A stretch of 64,000 nt of DNA, taken from NCBI GenBank assembly GCA_003024175.1, contig MDYQ01000157.1, forward strand, positions 1 through 64,000, given 5' to 3'. Below the pieces are notes generated by a model that did not search any database, was not told the origin of the DNA, and saw nothing but the letters and a program-made list of their open reading frames with translations. Positions 25,201-40,200 of this stretch are shown in pieces; within the stretch, counting starts at the first letter, position 1, and the number at the start of each line of letters is the position of its first letter. A program made the translations under genes and the position numbers. This stretch comes from Planoprotostelium fungivorum (Eukaryota; Evosea; Variosea; Cavosteliida; Cavosteliaceae).

Positions 25201-28200
25201 CACACCGTTGAGCTGAACAGTGATGTTGGACGTGATGTTACCGAGGCTGTAGCCGCTGACCGTGGCGACTGATCCTCTTGTCGATCCACTGCTCACCACC
25301 TGAGTGATGATGGGTGTACCAAAGTTGACCAGCTGCGTGTTGCTCTGTCCGTCGACGACGATGGTGACGTTGGCCCGAGAAGTGACCATGGGACTAACCA
25401 CGATCTGCAGAGCGGTGTTGTTCTGAATCAGAGAGATGTTGTTGACGGTGTAGTTGGCCACAGAGAGGGAGATGAGCGACAAGTTGGAGCCAAAGTTGAT
25501 GCCCAACAGAGTCACGAGGGATGCGTTGTTCTGTATCTGAGCTCCTGCCGTGAAGATGAGAGGAACGCCGTAGCTGTAGGTCAGGCTGTTCGACTGTTGG
25601 TTTCCGGCAGTGAAGGACAGAGTGTGGTTGGCTCCAGTTCCTGCTGGTACCATGAAGCGGACGGCATGGTGATCGTTGACCACGGCGAGTGCTGGGTAAA
25701 CCACACCGTCCAAGGTGAAAGACAAGCTGGACAGAGAAGAGGCTGCACCCAGGTTGTCTCCGTAGACCGTGACAGAACCTCCAGAAGTCAGAGTAGAACC
25801 GTTGACGACGTCGATGGTTGGTGTCTGGTACGAGAGCAGCTGATTGGTCGTCTGTCCTCCAACAGTGATGGTCACGATGTCGTTGACTCCGACTCCAGGG
25901 GGTGCGATGAAGGTCAGGGACGTGTCAGATGTCACGTAGGTGATGTTCGTGGCTGATAAACCTGCCACAGCGATGGAGATGGCGTTGAGAGTCGATCCCA
26001 AGTTGGCACCCAGAACAGAGACGAGACCTCCTGAGGTGGGGGGTAGGCCTGTCAGGCTGCTGACGGTAGGTGGCTGGTAAGAGAAGCTGTTGTAGATGGC
26101 GATCTGTCCGTCGACGTTGACCGTGATCGTGTTGTTGCTTCCCGTTCCGGCAGGGACAGTCAGTTGTAAGACATCATGACTGCTGCTGACGTTGGCGACC
26201 GATAGCTGCACAGGCTGAGAGAAGAAGGGTCCACTGAGAGTGACGGTGATGGCAGATGTGTTGCCACCAAAGTTGAGACCCGTCAAATTGGTCATGGCAC
26301 CTGATGTGGGTACCAGATAGGTGGACGATATCGTGGGGGCCTTGTATGCGTAAGCAGTGGTGACACTCTGTCCTCCAACAGTGATGGTGATGGGAACAGA
26401 TGCTCCAGTGCCCGTGGGAACGGTCATAGTGAGAACTGTGTCGCTGTTGAAGATGGCCAGAGATGTGATGGGTGAGATACCACTCTTGCCTACAGCCACA
26501 CTGACAGCGGAGAGATTGTTGCCAAAGTTGTTACCGTAGATGACGATGTTTCCGCCGAGGGTAGAGACGGGGGCAGAGACGTTGGTCACTGTTGGTGGGG
26601 CATAGGAGAAGAGACTGTTGGCGAAGATGTTGGGGCTACCAACGATCAACTGGACGGTCTTGTTCGTTCCCACTCCAGGAGGAATCTGGAAGGAGAGAGC
26701 AGTGTCGTTGTAGATGAAGGCGACCTTGCTGCAGACCACTGAGTCGAGAGTGATGGTCAGCAGACCTGTGTCTCTTCCAAAGTTGATTCCGTTGATGTAC
26801 GCTTGACCTCCGCTGGTGGGTAGAAGCTGAGTCACAGAGGTGATGGTAGGCAGTCCGTACGAGAACAGAGCTGTTGTCGTCTGTCCTCCCACTGTCATCA
26901 CGATGCTGATGTTGCTGCCCACTCCTGGTCCGTATGCCACTGACACTCCTGTGTCGCTCTGCGTCACTGTCACTTGGCTGCTCTGCGTGCCGCCCACTGC
27001 GACTGTGATGTAGCTGCTGTTGCTGCCAAAGTTTGTGCCGCTCAGCGTCAGCACACCTCCTGCTGTGCTGTTGTCGCCACCGACCACGTTGATGACAGGT
27101 GGCAGATAGCTGAAGACAGTGCTGGCAGACTGACCGTTGACGGACACGGTGAGAGGAAGGTTGGCACCTACGCCAGCTGGAACAGTGACGTTGAGAAGGG
27201 TGTGGGGGTTAACTAAGTTGAAGCTGACGACAGTTCCGTTCAGCTTGACCGTGATCGACGAGGCTACTGCGCCAAAGTTGGCGCCAGAGAGTTGCAGAAG
27301 ACCTCCAGATGTTCCCAGGGGTGTAGTGCTGTTGACGACAGGAGGAAGGTAAGAGAAGGGGAAGGGCGAGCTCTGTTGTCCTCCGACTGTCAAGATGATG
27401 GGTACATTTGTTCCACTTCCTGCTGGAATCTGCACGCTCAGCTGTGTCTGGCTGACATAGGTGAAGAGCAGGGGGGTAGAACCCGCAACCAGCGAGATGG
27501 AGTTGGCAGCGGGTCCAAAGTTTGTACCAGTGAGGGTCAAGTTACCTCCGCTAGTGGGCAGGCTTCCTGTGGAAGCAGTGATGAGAGGTGCACTATAGCT
27601 GTAGTTGAAGGTGGCTGTAACACCATCTACGTTGATGATGAGGGGCAAGTTGGCTCCCACACCAGCAGGGATCTGCACAGAGATAGTAGTTCTGTTGGTC
27701 ACCATGGTCACTGATCCGCAGTCGACACCGTTGAGAGTGACATTGATGCGTTGAGCCTGAGTGCCAAAGTTGCCACCAGAGATGGTGGATGTTGATCCGG
27801 CTGTCGATCCAGAAGAGCTAACCAAGCTGACGAATGGAATACCGAAAGCGATGGTCGTCATGGTAGTCTGTCCATCTACAACGAGAGTGACGTTGTTACG
27901 CAGACCCGTAGAGACGGATGTGTTGAAGGCGATGACGCTGTTGGGGCTGGTGATCTTGACGTCAGTGCTGACGATGCCGTTGATGGACACTGTGACGACA
28001 GCCAAGTTGTTTCCAAAGTTGGAACCGGACAGGATGACCAGACCTCCCTGATCCAAAGCCTGACCTCCGGCCGTAGCGATGATGGGTGCAGCGTAGCCAA
28101 AGTTGATGGTGTTCGACGTCAGACCGTCGACTGTGATGGACAGGACGTGGTTGAGACCCGTACCAGGTGGTAGTAAGACGCTCAGCTGAGTGTGAGGCGA

Positions 28201-31200
28201 CACGATGGTGGCGTTACCCAGCTTCGTGCCATCAAAGAAGACGGACACGAGAGAGGCATTGTTACCGAAGCTGATACCAGAGAGGGTGATGGGACTACCG
28301 GCCGTGGAAGCGACACTGGACGAGGCGCTGATGTTGGGTGGCAGGTAAGAGAAGCCACTCAGAGACGTCGTCAGTCCGTTGACCGTGACAGTGATGATGT
28401 TGTCAGATCCTGAGCCAGAGGGAGCGGTGAAAGTGAATAGAAAGTGGTTTTGTACCAAGCTGATATTGCCACCAGCAAGTCCGTTGATGGACGCAGAGAT
28501 GCTGTTGACGTTGGTACCAAAGTTGGCTCCTGAGATCTGCAGGATAGCTCCTCCAGCGGTAGTGGATGTGCCCACAACAGAAGTGATGGCAGGTGAGGCG
28601 TAGCTGAAGGGCACGCTGGTCGAAGACTGTCCATTTACGACAACAGTGAGAGTGGTCACTCCACTTCCGGCAGGTGCTTGGAAGGAGAGTGCAGTGTCTG
28701 AGGATGTGATGGTCACGTTACCACAGACAGTGCTTCCCAGGTAGACTACGACCGAGGTGACGTTGTTGCCATAGTTGCCACCAATGAAAGAGACCATGCC
28801 TCCTGTAGTGTTGACGGTGGGCACACTGCTGGCAGTGATGGTAGGTGCGTCGTAGCTGTATGTGGTGTTGACGGTCTGTCCAGCCACCGTGATGATCATG
28901 GGACGGTTGGCGCCAGAGCCACGAGGAGCAGTGAAGGTGACAGTCTGTCCCACGAGAGAGACGTTGGTGGCGGGAACTCCATTGATCATCACGGAGATGA
29001 CGTTGCTGTCGTTTCCAAAGTTGACACCAGAGAATGAGTCCACGCTGCCAGAGGTAGCCTTGAGTCCACTGATGCCAGTGGTCAGGACAGGTGGGTTGTA
29101 GGAGAACAAGCCGCTGACAGACTGTCCACCGACAGTAAGGACCAGAGGGTTGTTGGTACCCACGCCAGGTGGAGAGTTGAAGGTGATGCTGTTGGATGCA
29201 GCGACCACGCTGATGTTGCTCACACTCGATCCTGCGATGGTGACTGACATCTGGGAGGCAAGGGCGCCGAGGTTGTTACCCGTGAGAGTGACAAGACCGC
29301 CGACTGTGTTGAAGTCACCAGTGACAGCGGTGATGGTGGGTGGCAGGTAAGAGAAGATACCGTAGCCCGTCTGGTTGTTGACCGTCACAGAGATGTTGTA
29401 GTTGGTGCCCACGCCGGCGGGTGCTGTGATGTTCAAGATGACGTGGCTGTTGACCAGACTGACGGGCACAGATGTAGATGCGACGGAGGCTGAGAGCAGA
29501 GTGGCGTTCGCACCGAAGTTGCTTCCGTTGAACGTGACGTAACCTCCAGAAGTGGGTGACAGGACGGTGAAGGGGATGATAGGGATACCGTAGCTGTACA
29601 GGAAGCTAGTGGACTGTCCGTCTACCGTCAGAGTGATCGTCTGATTGGTTCCGCTTCCAGCTGGTACGTTGTAGTTGACAGATCCATCGACTGTGATACC
29701 AGCCAGAGCAGCAGAGGTGGCTCCTTGGCTGTTGAAGCTGATCTTCGTGTCGTCTGTTCCAAAGTTGGTTCCGACCACCTTGATGACTCCTCCGGCTGTG
29801 CTCGTGCTTCCACTGTAGCCAGTGACCGTAGGTGCAGCATAAGAGAGTGCGTAGATGTTGCTGTTCTGTCCTCCCACAGTCAAAATCAGTGGCTTGTTCA
29901 GTCCAGTGCCAGATCCAACTGTGATCGTGGCTGACGTCTGGCTGACGCTCTGTACAGTAGCAGCTCTTTCATTGTATGAGGCTGTCATGGTCGCAGCGGC
30001 CGAACCAAAGTCGGTACCAGTCACAGTCACAGTGCTGCCTGTGGTGTTGGGAAGGGAGCTGACTGAGCTGATGACGGGTAGAGCGTAAGCCAGGTTGGTG
30101 GATGCTGACTGACCGTCGACGACGACAGTGAGGTTGTGTGTGCCTCCCACTCCTTGTCCGATCTGGAAGGTGAGGACTGAGTGGTTGCGAACGAAAGCTA
30201 CTGCGCTCTGTGCAGTTCCGTCGACCAGGACTGAGAGGAGAGCAGCGCTGTTGCCAAAGTTCGTTCCGTTCACCGTCACTGTGGCTCCTGCAGTCGATGG
30301 CTGAGTAACCAGTGTGATGGTAGGTGCCGCGTAGGCGAAGCTGAAAGGAATGGAAGCTTGTCCGTTGACAGTCACAACGAGGTTGTTGTTTCGTCCTGTG
30401 CCTGCTGGTAGCTGCAAGCTCAGTCCAGTATGTGCTGTGGTCACTACGACAGACTGGGCGCTCTTGAATCCCACCGATACTGTGATCACGCTGGCGTCTG
30501 TGCCATAGTTGTTTCCACTGATGGTCACGACTCCTCCTGATGTCGAGAAGTCACCAGTGACAGCAGAGATGGTGGGAGCAGTGTATGACAAGAAGCCAGA
30601 AGATGACTGTCCGTTCACTGTCACTACAACTGGGATGTTCGCTCCAGTTCCAGCAGGTGCTGTGATGTTGGCCTGAGTGTGAGGGGTCACGATGCTGATG
30701 GCAGCTGCAGCCCCACTGATGGTGGCAGACAGAAGAGAACCGTTACCCAGACTGCTGCCATTGAATGTCATGACAGATCCGGTGGTAGGGACGTTGTAGA
30801 TAGAGGAGAAGGTGGGGGGCAGGTAGTTGTAGAGGAACGAGGTGGACTGTCCATCTACCGTCAGGGTGACCGTTTGATTCGTGCCACTTCCAGCTGGCAC
30901 GTTGTAGTTGACCAGTCCATCGACTGTGATACCAGCCAGGGCGGTAGAGACAACTCCTTGGTTGTTGAAGCTGATCTTCGTGTTGTCCGTACCAAAGTTC
31001 GTTCCGTTGACTGTGATGACTCCTCCGGCTGTGGTCGTGCTGGTTCTGTAGCTGGTCACGGTAGGAGCAGCGTACGAGAGAGCGTAAGTGTTGCTGCTCC
31101 GTCCTCCCACTGAGACGACCAGAGTGCGAGCCACACCTGTGCCTGCGGATACAGAGACGGTGGCTGATGTCTGACTGACGTTCTGAACGGTAACAGGCTG

Positions 31201-34200
31201 TCCGTTGAAGGTGGCGGTGATGTTGAGCAGAGAAGAGCCAAAGTTGGTACCAGTCAGAATGACGCTGCTTCCAGATGTGCTGGGAAGAGGGCTGGCATTC
31301 GTGATGGTAGGTGCGGCGTAAGCGAATGTTCCAGCATTGCTGGTCTGACCAGAGACCGTGACAATGATGTTGTTTGTAGCTCCAACACCGGCTGGGACTG
31401 TGATGTCGACGTGATCGTCGATGACATAGTTGACCAGGGCGCTCTGTCCGTTGACGAGGACGCTAACGGCACTAGTGACTTGTCCAAAGTTGCTACCGGA
31501 CACAGTGACACTGCCTCCAGCCGTCGATGGCGTGCCGCTCACTGATGTGATCGAAGGCGCTGCATAGCTGTAGCTGCCTGTGACGTTCTGGTTGCCCACT
31601 GTCAGAAGCAGAGGCAAGTTGGCTCCTGATCCTGGCGGTGCTACGAACTGGATCTGTCCGTGGGGAATGTTGATCTGAATACCTTGTGCTGCGTATCCTC
31701 CCACAGTCACACCAATTTGACCGACGATGTTGCCCAGGTTCGTACCGTTGAGTGTGGTCAGAGTGCCATCTGTTGCGAACGAACCAGAAAGGGCAGAGAT
31801 GGTGGGTCTGTTGTACGAGAAGAGAGCAGAGGCTGACTGACCGTTGACACTGACAGTCAAAAGGTGACCAGATCCGATACCACTGGGGATCTGTACTTGA
31901 ATGGCTGTCTGGGCGGCAGTCATGATGACAGGCAGCGAAGTGTGATCTAGAGATACTGTGATCACAGCTGAGGTGTTACCAAAGTTGTCTCCGTTGATCG
32001 CCACTTGTCCTCCTGCTGTGTCTGTGTTGCTAGGAGTGGCAAGGACGGGAGCATCGTAGGTGTAGACGTACATTCCAATGGCGTTGACCACCTGCACGAT
32101 CATTGGCAAGTTGATACCTGTGCCAGCTGGGGCTGTAAAGCTGAAGCGAGTATCGTTTGATAGAATGGTATAGTTGGATCCAGCCACTCCGTTGATCAGA
32201 ACCTTGATAGCCGAGGCACTGCTTCCGAAATATTGTCCGTTGACGATGATTACGCCTCCTCTTGTTGACGTGCTGCCGTTCAGATACGTCACAAACGGCT
32301 GGTTCATCGTGTAGTTGAACATCGTTGCCTGTCCTCCCACCACCAGCGTCACGTTGGCAAAAGCGCCTCCAGTGTAAGCAGCTGTCAGCTGAGTGTCGTT
32401 GGTCAGCACTGCAGCTGATGTGAGAGTGCCGTTGATGTACAGAGCGATGCTGCTGTTCTGTCTGCCAAAGTTGACTCCATTGAGTGTCAGCACTCCGGCG
32501 CCTCCAGTGATGTTGGATGTCTGGATTCCAAAGATTGAGGGAGGAGGGTATACATATGAGAAGCTTGTTGATGTCTGACCATCCACTGTGACGGAGAGAG
32601 TGTGGGTTCCCACGCCAGGAGGGGCTGAGAAGGTAAGCTGACGGTCGGCGATGGAGATGGCCGAGGTTGGGATGGCTGCACCATCGAAGCTGACGTTGGC
32701 CAAAGATGAGATGGTACCAAAGTTGTTACCCAGAAGTGTAGCCACTCCTCCGGCTGTCGTCGCTGATGGTGTGACCTGGGCAACTGAAGGAGAAGCGTAG
32801 CTGAAGGTCGTGCTGACGTTCTGTCCGTCTACACTGACCAGCAGAGGCTTGTTAGCGCCAGTACCAGCAGGGAAGGGGAAGATGGCCTGGGTGTGATTGA
32901 CCGATGAGACAGATGGAATCTGAGATCCAGCCAGATAGACCGAGAGCACGGACAGATCGTTACCCAAGTTGGTTCCAGTCAGGGTCAAGATGCCTCCAGC
33001 TGTGCTGCCGTTGGTTGATGTGGTCAGTCCGCTGATGGTGGGTGCAGCGTAGGCAAAGTTGGCCACAGAGGTGAGCTGACCGTTGACGTTCACTTGCAAG
33101 TCGTTCTTCAATCCTGTGCCGGCCTGAGCGGTGAACTGGATGGTAGAGAATGCTGTGGACACAGAGACGCCGCTCTGCTGTACTCCGTTGATCGTCACTT
33201 GGATAACTGAGCTGTCGTTTCCAAAGTTCGTTCCGCTGATCGTCACTGCTCCTCCTGTCGTCGGGCAGCCGCTGTATGACTGTACGGTAGGTGCAGCGTA
33301 TGTGAGTGTGTATGTGTTTGACACTTGTCCGTTCACTGTCACTACCACTGCTTGACTGCCTGTGCCTGCTGGCAGGCGCACGCTCACTCCTGTGTGTGCT
33401 GTGGCTACTGTCACGTTGCTTGCGCTGACGCCTCCCACGCTGACAGAGATGACACTCTTGTCAGTTCCGTAGTTGCTTCCAGTGATGGTCACAAGTCCGC
33501 CAGATGTGGACAAGTCGCCAGTCAGAGCGAGGATTGTGGGGGCAGCGTAGGAGAGATAGCTGGTAGCTGACTGTCCGTTGACCGTGACCGTGTAAGGAAT
33601 GTTGACTCCTGTTCCAGCAGGTGCTGTGATGTTGGCCAGTGTGTGAGCAGTAATGATGCTCATCGCAGCAGACGAACCACCGACTGTGGCTGAGAGAAGA
33701 CTGCCATCACCAAGGCTGCTTCCGGCTACATTGACAAATCCACCGGATGTCGAGACGTTGTAGATGGGGAAGATGGTGGGGGGCAGGTAGTTGTACATGA
33801 ACGTTGTAGACTGACCATCTACCGTCAGAGCGATCGCCTGATTGGCTCCGCTTCCAGCTGGTACGTTGTAGTTGACCGATCCATCGACTGTGATACCAGC
33901 CAGAGCAGCAGAGGTGGCTCCTTGTTTGGTAAAGCTGATCTTTGTGCTGTCGACACCAAAGTTGGTTCCATTGATGGTGATGACTCCTCCGGCTGTGCTC
34001 GTGCTAGTGCTGCTAGTCACTGTGGGGGCACCGTAGGAGAGAGAGAAGGTGTTACTGTTCTGTCCTCCCACAGTCAAGATCAGTGGCTTGTTCAGTCCAG
34101 TGCCAGATCCAACTGTGATAGTGGCTGACGTCTGGCTGACGCTCTGTACAGTTGCTGTCTTGCCGTTGTAGACGGCCGTCATAGTAGCTGCGGTTGCGCC

Positions 34201-37200
34201 AAAGTTGGTACCAGTCACAGTGACAGTGCTGCCTGTTGTGCTGGGAAGTGAGCCGACAGAGTTGATGATGGGCAGAGCATAAGCCAGGTTGCTGGATGCT
34301 GACTGACCATTGACGACAACAGTGATGTTGTGTGTGCCTCCCACTCCTTGTCCGATCTGGAAGGTGAGAGTCGTGTAGTTGGATGTGATGGCCACGTTGG
34401 ACTGAGCGGCTCCGTCGACCAACACTGTGATGACTGCAGCGTTGCTTCCAAAGTTTGTTCCGTTGACCGAAACCACAGCTCCAGACGTAGATGGCTGAGA
34501 AACGCTGTTGATCGATGGAGAGGAGTAGCTGAAGCTGAAAGGGGCCGAAGACTGCCCGTTGACTGTCACAGTTACATCGCTTCTTCCAGTGCCAGGTGGC
34601 AGCTTGACGCTGAGAGCGGTGTGGCTGGATGTGACTGTGACGTTGCTGGCGCTCGATCCTCCGACAGAGACAGAGACCAGATGGTAATCTGACCCAAAGT
34701 TGTTTCCGCTGATCGTCACGATGCCTCCGGATGTAGATAGATCTCCAGAGAGGGCAGAAATGGAAGGAGCAGCGTAAGAGAGAGAGCTGGATGCAGATTG
34801 TCCGTTGACTGTCACAACGACTGGGATGTTGACTCCTGTTCCAGCAGGTGCAGCAATGTTGGCCTGTGTGTGAGCAGTGGCGATGCTGATCGTTGCTGCC
34901 ATTCCCCCGATCGTTGCTGACAGTGATGTTCCGTTGCCCAGACTGCTGCCGCTCACAGCGACTACTCCTCCGGCTGTCGACACGTTTGTGATGGCAGAGA
35001 CAGAGGGCGCAGAGTAAGAGTACAGGAATGATGTCGTCTGTCCATCTACTACCATCGTTACAGTCTGATTGGCTCCACTGCCGACAGGTACGTTGTACTG
35101 GACTGTTCCATCGACTGTGATACCAGAGGATGCAAGGGTAGAGGCACCTTGCGTGTTGAAGCTGATCTTGCTGTAGTCGGTACCAAAGTTGATGCCGTTG
35201 ACTGTGATCTGTCCTCCAGCAGTAGTCGTGCTACCAGTGTAACCAGTGACAATAGGGGCAGCGTAGGACAGAGAAAAGGTGTTGCTAGTCTGTCCACCAA
35301 CCGTAAAGATCAAAGGTCTGTTCAGTCCAGTACCGGATCCAAGTGTGACAGTTGCAGATGTCTGACTGACGCTCTGTACAGTTGCTGTCTTGCCGTTGTA
35401 CACCACAGAGATAGTTGCTGTAGATGCGCCCAAGTTGGACCCAGTCACTGTCACTGTGCTGCCTGTTGTGTTGGGAAGCAAGCTGACCGTGCTGATCACA
35501 GGCACAGTGTAAGCCAGATTAGAGGCTGTAGCTTGGCCATCGACGACTACAGTGAGGTTGTGTGTGACTCCCACTCCTTGTCCAATTTGGAAGGTGAGGA
35601 TGCTGTGATTCGATAATATGGATACTGCCGTCTGGGTGACTCCATCGACGGAGACAGAGATGACTGCAGCACTGTTGCCAAAGTTCGTTCCGTTCACTGT
35701 CACTGTTGCTCCTCCTGTCGATGGCTGACTGACTGCTGTTATTGTAGGTGCTGCGTAGCTGAAGCTGTAGGCTGTCGACGTCTGACCGTTCACTGTCACT
35801 GTCATGCTCTTTCTGCCTGTGCCTGCTGGCAGCTGTACGCTCAGTCCTGTGTGTGCTGTGGTCACAGCGACGTTGCTGCCGCTGCTCGATCCCACTGACA
35901 CTGTGATCACGCTGGCGTCTGTGCCATAGTTGCTGCCACTGATCGTGACAACTCCTCCTGATGTCGAGAAGTCGCCAGTGACAGCAGAGATGGTAGGCAG
36001 GGCATAAGACAACAAGCCAGAGGATGTCTGTCCATTCACTGTGATCGTCACTGGAATGTTGGCTCCAGTTCCAGCAGGTGCTGTGATGTTGGCCTGGGTG
36101 TGAGGAGTCACGATAACGATGGGAGCTGCAGTGCCCTTGACTATGGCGGAGAGTGCGGTTCCGTTGCCCAGACTGCTACCACTGACAGTGACAGCGCCAC
36201 CAGATGTGGGGACATTGGTAATGGCTGCGAAGGTAGGAGGCAGATAGCTGTACAGAAAGCTTGTTGTCTGTCCATCGACAACCAATGTCACATTTTGACC
36301 TGTGCCGCTTCCGGCAGGCACGTTGTATCTGACTGCTCCGTCCACTGTGATACCGGCTGCTGCGTTGGACGTCACTCCTAGTGTTGTAAAGCTGATCTTT
36401 GTGTTGTCCACGCCAAAGTTCGTTCCGTTCACTGTGATCTGCCCTCCTGCTGTTGTTGTGCTGCCACTGTAGCTCGTCACGGTAGGTGCTGCGTACGACA
36501 GAGAGTAGCTGTTGCTGTTCTGTCCAGCCACAGTCACTGTCAGAGGATGACTGACTCCACTGCCTGCTCCGATCGCAACTGTCACTGCTGTCTGCGACAC
36601 GCTCTGCACTGCCACTGCCTGTCCGTTGTATGTGGCTGAGATGTTGGACACAGATGTACCAAAGTTGGATCCTGACAGAGTGACCGTGCTGCCTACTGTG
36701 TTGGGCAGAGTGCTCGTCGAAGTGATCACAGGTGCGGCATAAGCGAACGTTCCTGCGTTGCTCTTCTGACCAGACACTGTCACCACGATGTTATTTGTGG
36801 CTCCTACTCCAGCGGGCACGTTGATGTTGACTGAGCTGTCGGTCACTGATGTCACAACTGCACTCTGTCCGTTGACAGTGGCAGAGACAGATGCTGTCAC
36901 TTGTCCAAAGTTGCTTCCAGCCACTGTCACGCTGCCTCCAGCTGTTGATGGCGTGCCACTTACTGATGTGATCGAAGGCGCTGCATAGCTGTAGCTGCCT
37001 GTCACGTTCTGGTTGCCCACTGTCAGAAGCAGAGGTAAGTTGGCTCCTGATCCTGGCGGCGCCACAAACTGGATCTGGCTGTGCGGGATGTTGATGGCCA
37101 CGCTCTGTGCTGCGTATCCTCCCACAGTCACACTGACTTGACCAGTGATGTTGCCCAGGTTTGTACCGTTGAGTGTGGTCAGAGTGCCGACGGTAGAGAA

Positions 37201-40200
37201 AGAGCCAGACAAGGCGGAGATGGTAGGTGCGTTGTACGAGAAGCTGGTGGTGGCTGACTGTCCGCTGACCACGACATTGAGGAGGTGGTTGGATCCTACA
37301 CCACTGGGAATTTGTACCTGTAGTGATGTCTGACCAGACAAGATGGTCACTGGGAGTGGTGTGCCCTCCATAGATGCGGAGATGGCACTGACGTTGGTTC
37401 CAAAGTTGTCACCGTTGATCGTCACTTGTCCTCCCGCCGTTCCCGTGTTGCCAGGGGGTGAACTGATCACAGGTGCATCGTAGGTGTAGACGTACGTTCC
37501 AATGGCGTTGACCACTTGCACGATCATGGGTAGGTTCACACCAGTTCCAGCCGGGGCTGTGAAGCTGAATTGGGTGTTGTTCGTCAGGATAGCATAGTCG
37601 GTTCCCGCGATTCCATTGATCGTGACAGATAGAGCAGACGAGTTGGTTCCAAAGTATTGTCCGTTGACGGTAACAATCCCTCCTCTTGTTGATGTGCTTC
37701 CAGAGATGGAGGTGACTGTGGGCTGGTATAGAGAGTAGCTGAAGTAGACAGGCTGTCCTCCCACAACCAAAGTGATATTGGCAACAGGCCCACCAAGGTA
37801 GGGTGCTGTGAGAGCAGAGTCGTTGGTCAACACAGAGGTGGATGTGAGAGTGCCGTTGATGTACAGAGCGATGCTGCTGTTCTGTCTGCCAAAGTTAACT
37901 CCGCTGATCGTAATCGTTCCAGCGCCTCCAGTCTTATTGTTGGTCTGAACGTTGTAGATAATCGGTGCAGGGAAGACGTAAGGGAAGCTCGTTGATGTCT
38001 GACCATCCACTGTGACTGAAAGAGTGTGCGTTCCCACGCCAGGGGGGGCTGAGAAGGTGAGCAGACGGTCAGCTGTAGTGACGGCTGTGGCTGCGATGGG
38101 AGAACCGTCGAAGTTGACACTGACCAGAGATGCAGTGTTACCAAAGTTTGTACCCAAAATTGTGGACACTCCTCCGGCTGTAGTGGCTGATGGCGTGGCT
38201 TGGCTGACTGTGGGCGCAGCGTAGCTAAAGGTAGTGCTGGCGTTCTGTCCGTCCACACTCAGCAGCAGCACCTTGTTCGTTCCTGTGCCTGCTGGAATGC
38301 TGAACACGGCTGTCGTCTGGTTCACTGACGTCACTGGCGTGATCTGACTGCCGGCCAGGTACACGCTTGTCTTGCTCAGCACGTTGCCAAAGTTGTTGCC
38401 GTTCAGTGTCATCACTCCTCCAGCTGTGCTTCCGCTTGTCGATGTGCTAAAGCTACTGATCGTAGGTGCTGCATAGCCAAAGCTGGTGATAGGGGATGAC
38501 TGTCCATCTACTGTGACTTGCAGGCTGTTCGACAGACCAGTGCCCGACTGAGCTGTAAAGCTGATGCCTGTGTTGGCTGTAGACACAGAGATGCCGCTCT
38601 GCTGTACTCCGTTGNGCTGGAATGCTGAACACGGCTGTCGTCTGGTTCACTGACGTCACTGGCGTGATCTGACTGCCGGCCAGGTACACGCTTGTCTTGC
38701 TCAGCACGTTGCCAAAGTTGTTGCCGTTCAGTGTCATCACTCCTCCAGCTGTGCTTCCGCTTGTCGATGTGCTAAAGCTACTGATCGTAGGTGCTGCATA
38801 GCCAAAAGTGACGGTGGAAGATGTCTGACCATCTACTGTGACTTGCAGGCTGTTCGACAGACCAGTGCCTGACTGAGCTGTAAAGCTGATGCCTGTGTTG
38901 GCTGTAGACACAGAGATGCCGCTCTGTTGTACTCCGTTGATCGTCACGCTGACCTTGCTAGCACTGCTGCCAAAGTTTGTTCCGCTGATCGTCACTGCTC
39001 CTCCTGTTGTCGGGCAGCCACTGTATGACTGTACGGTGGGCGCAGCGTATGTGAGTGTGTATGTGTTTGACACTTGTCCGTTCACTGTCACTACCACTGC
39101 CTGACTGCCTGTGCCTGCTGGCAGGCGCACGCTCACTCCTGTGTGTGCACTGGCTACTGTCACGTTGCTTGCGCTGACGCCTCCCACACTGACAGAGATG
39201 ACGCTCTTGTCGGTTCCGTAGTTGCTTCCAGTGATGGTCACAAGTCCGCCAGATGTGGACAAGTCGCCGGTCACTGTGGAAACGATGGGTGCGGCGTAGG
39301 AAAGAGTCGAAGTAGCGGATTGACCATTCACAGTGATGATCACCGGGATGTTTGTTCCAGTTCCCACAGGTACAGTGATGTTCGCTTGGGTGTGAGCTTG
39401 AGTGATGATGATCGGTGCGGCTACTCCATTGATCGTGGCAGAGAGCGAGGTACCGTTACCGAGGTTACTGCCGCTGATCGTGTATACACTTCCAGTGGTG
39501 GGGATGCTGGTAAGAGTGGACAAGGAAGGGCGGGGATAGCTGAAGAGGAAGGTGGTTGGCTGTCCATTCACAGTCATGGTAACAGTCTGGTTGGCTCCGC
39601 TGCCTGCGGGCACGTTGTAGTTGACCAATCCATCGACTGTGATGCCAGAGGATGCTTGAGTGGTGATACCCTGAAGAGTGAAGCTGATCTTCGTGTTGTC
39701 TGTTCCAAAGTTTGTACCGTTGACCGTAATCTGTCCTCCTGCTGTTGTTGGGCTCCCCGTGAAACCAACGACGGTGGGAGCGGCGTAAGAGAGGGGATAG
39801 TTGTTGCTAATCTGTCCTCCTACGGTCAAGATGAGGTACAAGTTGAGACCTGTTCCGGAGGGAATAGCGATGGTAGCAGATGTCTGACCGACACTTTGTA
39901 CCGTCACTGAGTTTCCGTTGTACATGGCTGAGATGGTCGAAGTGGATGCTCCAAAATTGGTTCCCGTTACAGTTACTGTTGCGCCTGTAGTGATGGGAAG
40001 TGGGGATACTGAGGTGATGGTAGGTACGGCGTAAGCCAAGTTGGCCTGGACAGATTGACCGTCAATAACCAGAGTGAGGTTGTGTGTGGCTCCCACTCCT
40101 TGTCCGATGCTAAAGCTCATGGCCACAAAGTTGGCCACCACAGCCACGCCTGTCTGTGTGACTCCGTCTACGGAGACAGAGATGACTGCAGCGCTGTTGC

